From assembly GCA_041650595.1 (NCBI GenBank), contig JBAZKW010000028.1:1-12339 (forward strand): a DNA stretch of 12,339 nucleotides, given 5' to 3'. The translations under genes and the position numbers were made by a program. The notes under the pieces are model-generated. The model did not search any database. It saw only the letters and a list, made by a program, of their open reading frames with translations, and had not been told where the DNA came from. The stretch comes from CALFCX01 sp041650595 (GTDB lineage: Bacteria; Margulisbacteria; WOR-1; JAKLHX01). Positions 11,692-12,339 of the stretch are shown one piece after another (position 1 is the stretch's first letter; each line of letters opens with the position of its first letter).

Positions 11692-12339
11692 CTATCCTTT
11701 ATTTATAGCGCTGAATTTGCAGGCATCGAAACATTTTCCGCACTTGATACAGGCTTCCTGATCGATTAAATGCTTCTGTTTGACAGTCCCTGAAATAGCA
11801 TCCACAGGACATGCCTTTTTGCACGCGCCGCAGCCTATACATTTGTCGTTTATAACAAATTTGAGCATCTTTTCGCAGGCGCCTGCGGTACACTTTTTGT
11901 TCTTGATATGGTCTTCGTACTCGTTCCTGAAATACCTTATCGTACTAAGTACAGGGTTCGGGGCTGATTGTCCGAGGCCGCAAAGAGAGGCCTTTTTGAT
12001 AGTATTGCCCAGTCTTTCCAGCTTTTCTATGTCGCCTTCCCTGCCACGCCCTTCGGTTATCCTTATAAGTATTTCAAGCATTCTTTTTGTGCCTTCCCTG
12101 CAGGGAGTGCACTTTCCGCAGGACTCGCTCTGTGTAAACTCGAGAAAATATTTGGCAATGCTCACCATGCAGGAATCTTTGTCTATCACGATCATACCGC
12201 CGGAGCCCATTATCGAGCCGATCTTGCCGAGCGATTCGTAATCTATCGGAGTATCTATAAGCTCGATGGGGATACAGCCGCCGGAAGGGCCTCCCGTCTG
12301 CACAGCCTTCAATTCTTTTCCGCCGGGGATCCCTCCGCC
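11692..12339 (-). CDS. hydB: NuoF-like flavin subunit HydB of the hydrogenase, C-terminal part
   Basis: The reading frame is open through the right edge of the window, so only the last 215 residues are present; a TTG at 12312 is internal, not a start. The first visible residues (GGIPGGKE...KAVQTGGPSGG) are the conserved NuoF stretch. Then come GSIMGSGGMIVID, the 4Fe-4S binding ESCGKCTPCREGT with its fourth Cys in ASLCGLGQSAPNPV, and a C-terminal two-cluster ferredoxin domain (CIGCGACKKACP and CIKCGKCFDACK). The extra ferredoxin tail is typical of HydB/HndC. FMN- and NAD-binding parts lie outside the window. This subunit holds the NAD(H) site and the presumed bifurcation flavin. Confidence 0.95.
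   Translation of the reverse strand, partial: GGGIPGGKELKAVQTGGPSGGCIPIELIDTPIDYESLGKIGSIMGSGGMIVIDKDSCMVSIAKYFLEFTQSESCGKCTPCREGTKRMLEILIRITEGRGREGDIEKLERLGNTIKKASLCGLGQSAPNPVLSTIRYFRNEYEDHIKNKKCTAGACEKMLKFVINDKCIGCGACKKACPVDAISGTVKQKHLIDQEACIKCGKCFDACKFSAINKG

Overview
The window reads as ordinary bacterial chromosome from an anaerobe. At its right end is most of an NAD-linked, probably electron-bifurcating [FeFe]-hydrogenase (hydB, hydA, hydC order). Next to it are a TM1266-type hydrogenase-system regulator, queH, a thioredoxin/ferredoxin pair and a CsoR-family thiol sensor. Moderate GC, tRNA genes without encoded CCA, and intergenic gaps packed with palindromic mini-repeats suggest an uncultured candidate-phylum lineage (WOR-1/Saganbacteria- or Omnitrophota-like). 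That placement is a low-confidence inference, because no rRNA or marker gene is present.

Layout. 1-184: repeat-like DNA running into a 5'-truncated Gfo/Idh/MocA oxidoreductase (+), which ends at a strong terminator shared with a convergent GNAT acetyltransferase (-). 1976-2884: a repeat nest holding a four-helix-bundle protein gene between two 51-bp direct repeats, then stacked palindromes and tRNA-Lys(CTT). 2952-4373: an FmdB-like zinc ribbon with a near-leaderless promoter; a trx-ferredoxin operon (-) divergent from a CsoR/CstR-like repressor (+), with a C/G-rich palindromic operator between them; and a DUF2892 membrane protein (-). 4374-6405: tRNA-Arg(TCG), a pentapeptide-repeat protein and tRNA-Arg(CCG), with palindrome nests at the 3' side of both tRNAs. 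6406-7533: an unrecognised 375-aa protein. 7546-9329: a compact minus-strand operon with its own promoter (TM1266-like regulator, hotdog thioesterase, dCTP deaminase/dUTPase-family protein, queH). 9411-12339: the hydrogenase operon, with hydB running off the window.

How they fit together. The hydrogenase genes would couple NADH and ferredoxin oxidation to H2 formation, or the reverse. The small regulator downstream of hydC probably belongs to the same redox system, although it has its own promoter. The trx-ferredoxin / CsoR-like / DUF2892 group looks like a small sulfane-sulfur or redox-stress module: the repressor keeps both cysteines of the CsoR site but has Arg in place of the copper-ligand His.

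The most unusual structure is not a gene. The 3' side of every tRNA gene here carries a partial copy of a tRNA 3' end together with palindromic units. The same 20-bp palindrome interrupts tRNA-3'-end-like sequence at three places. One such pair of repeats brackets the four-helix-bundle gene.
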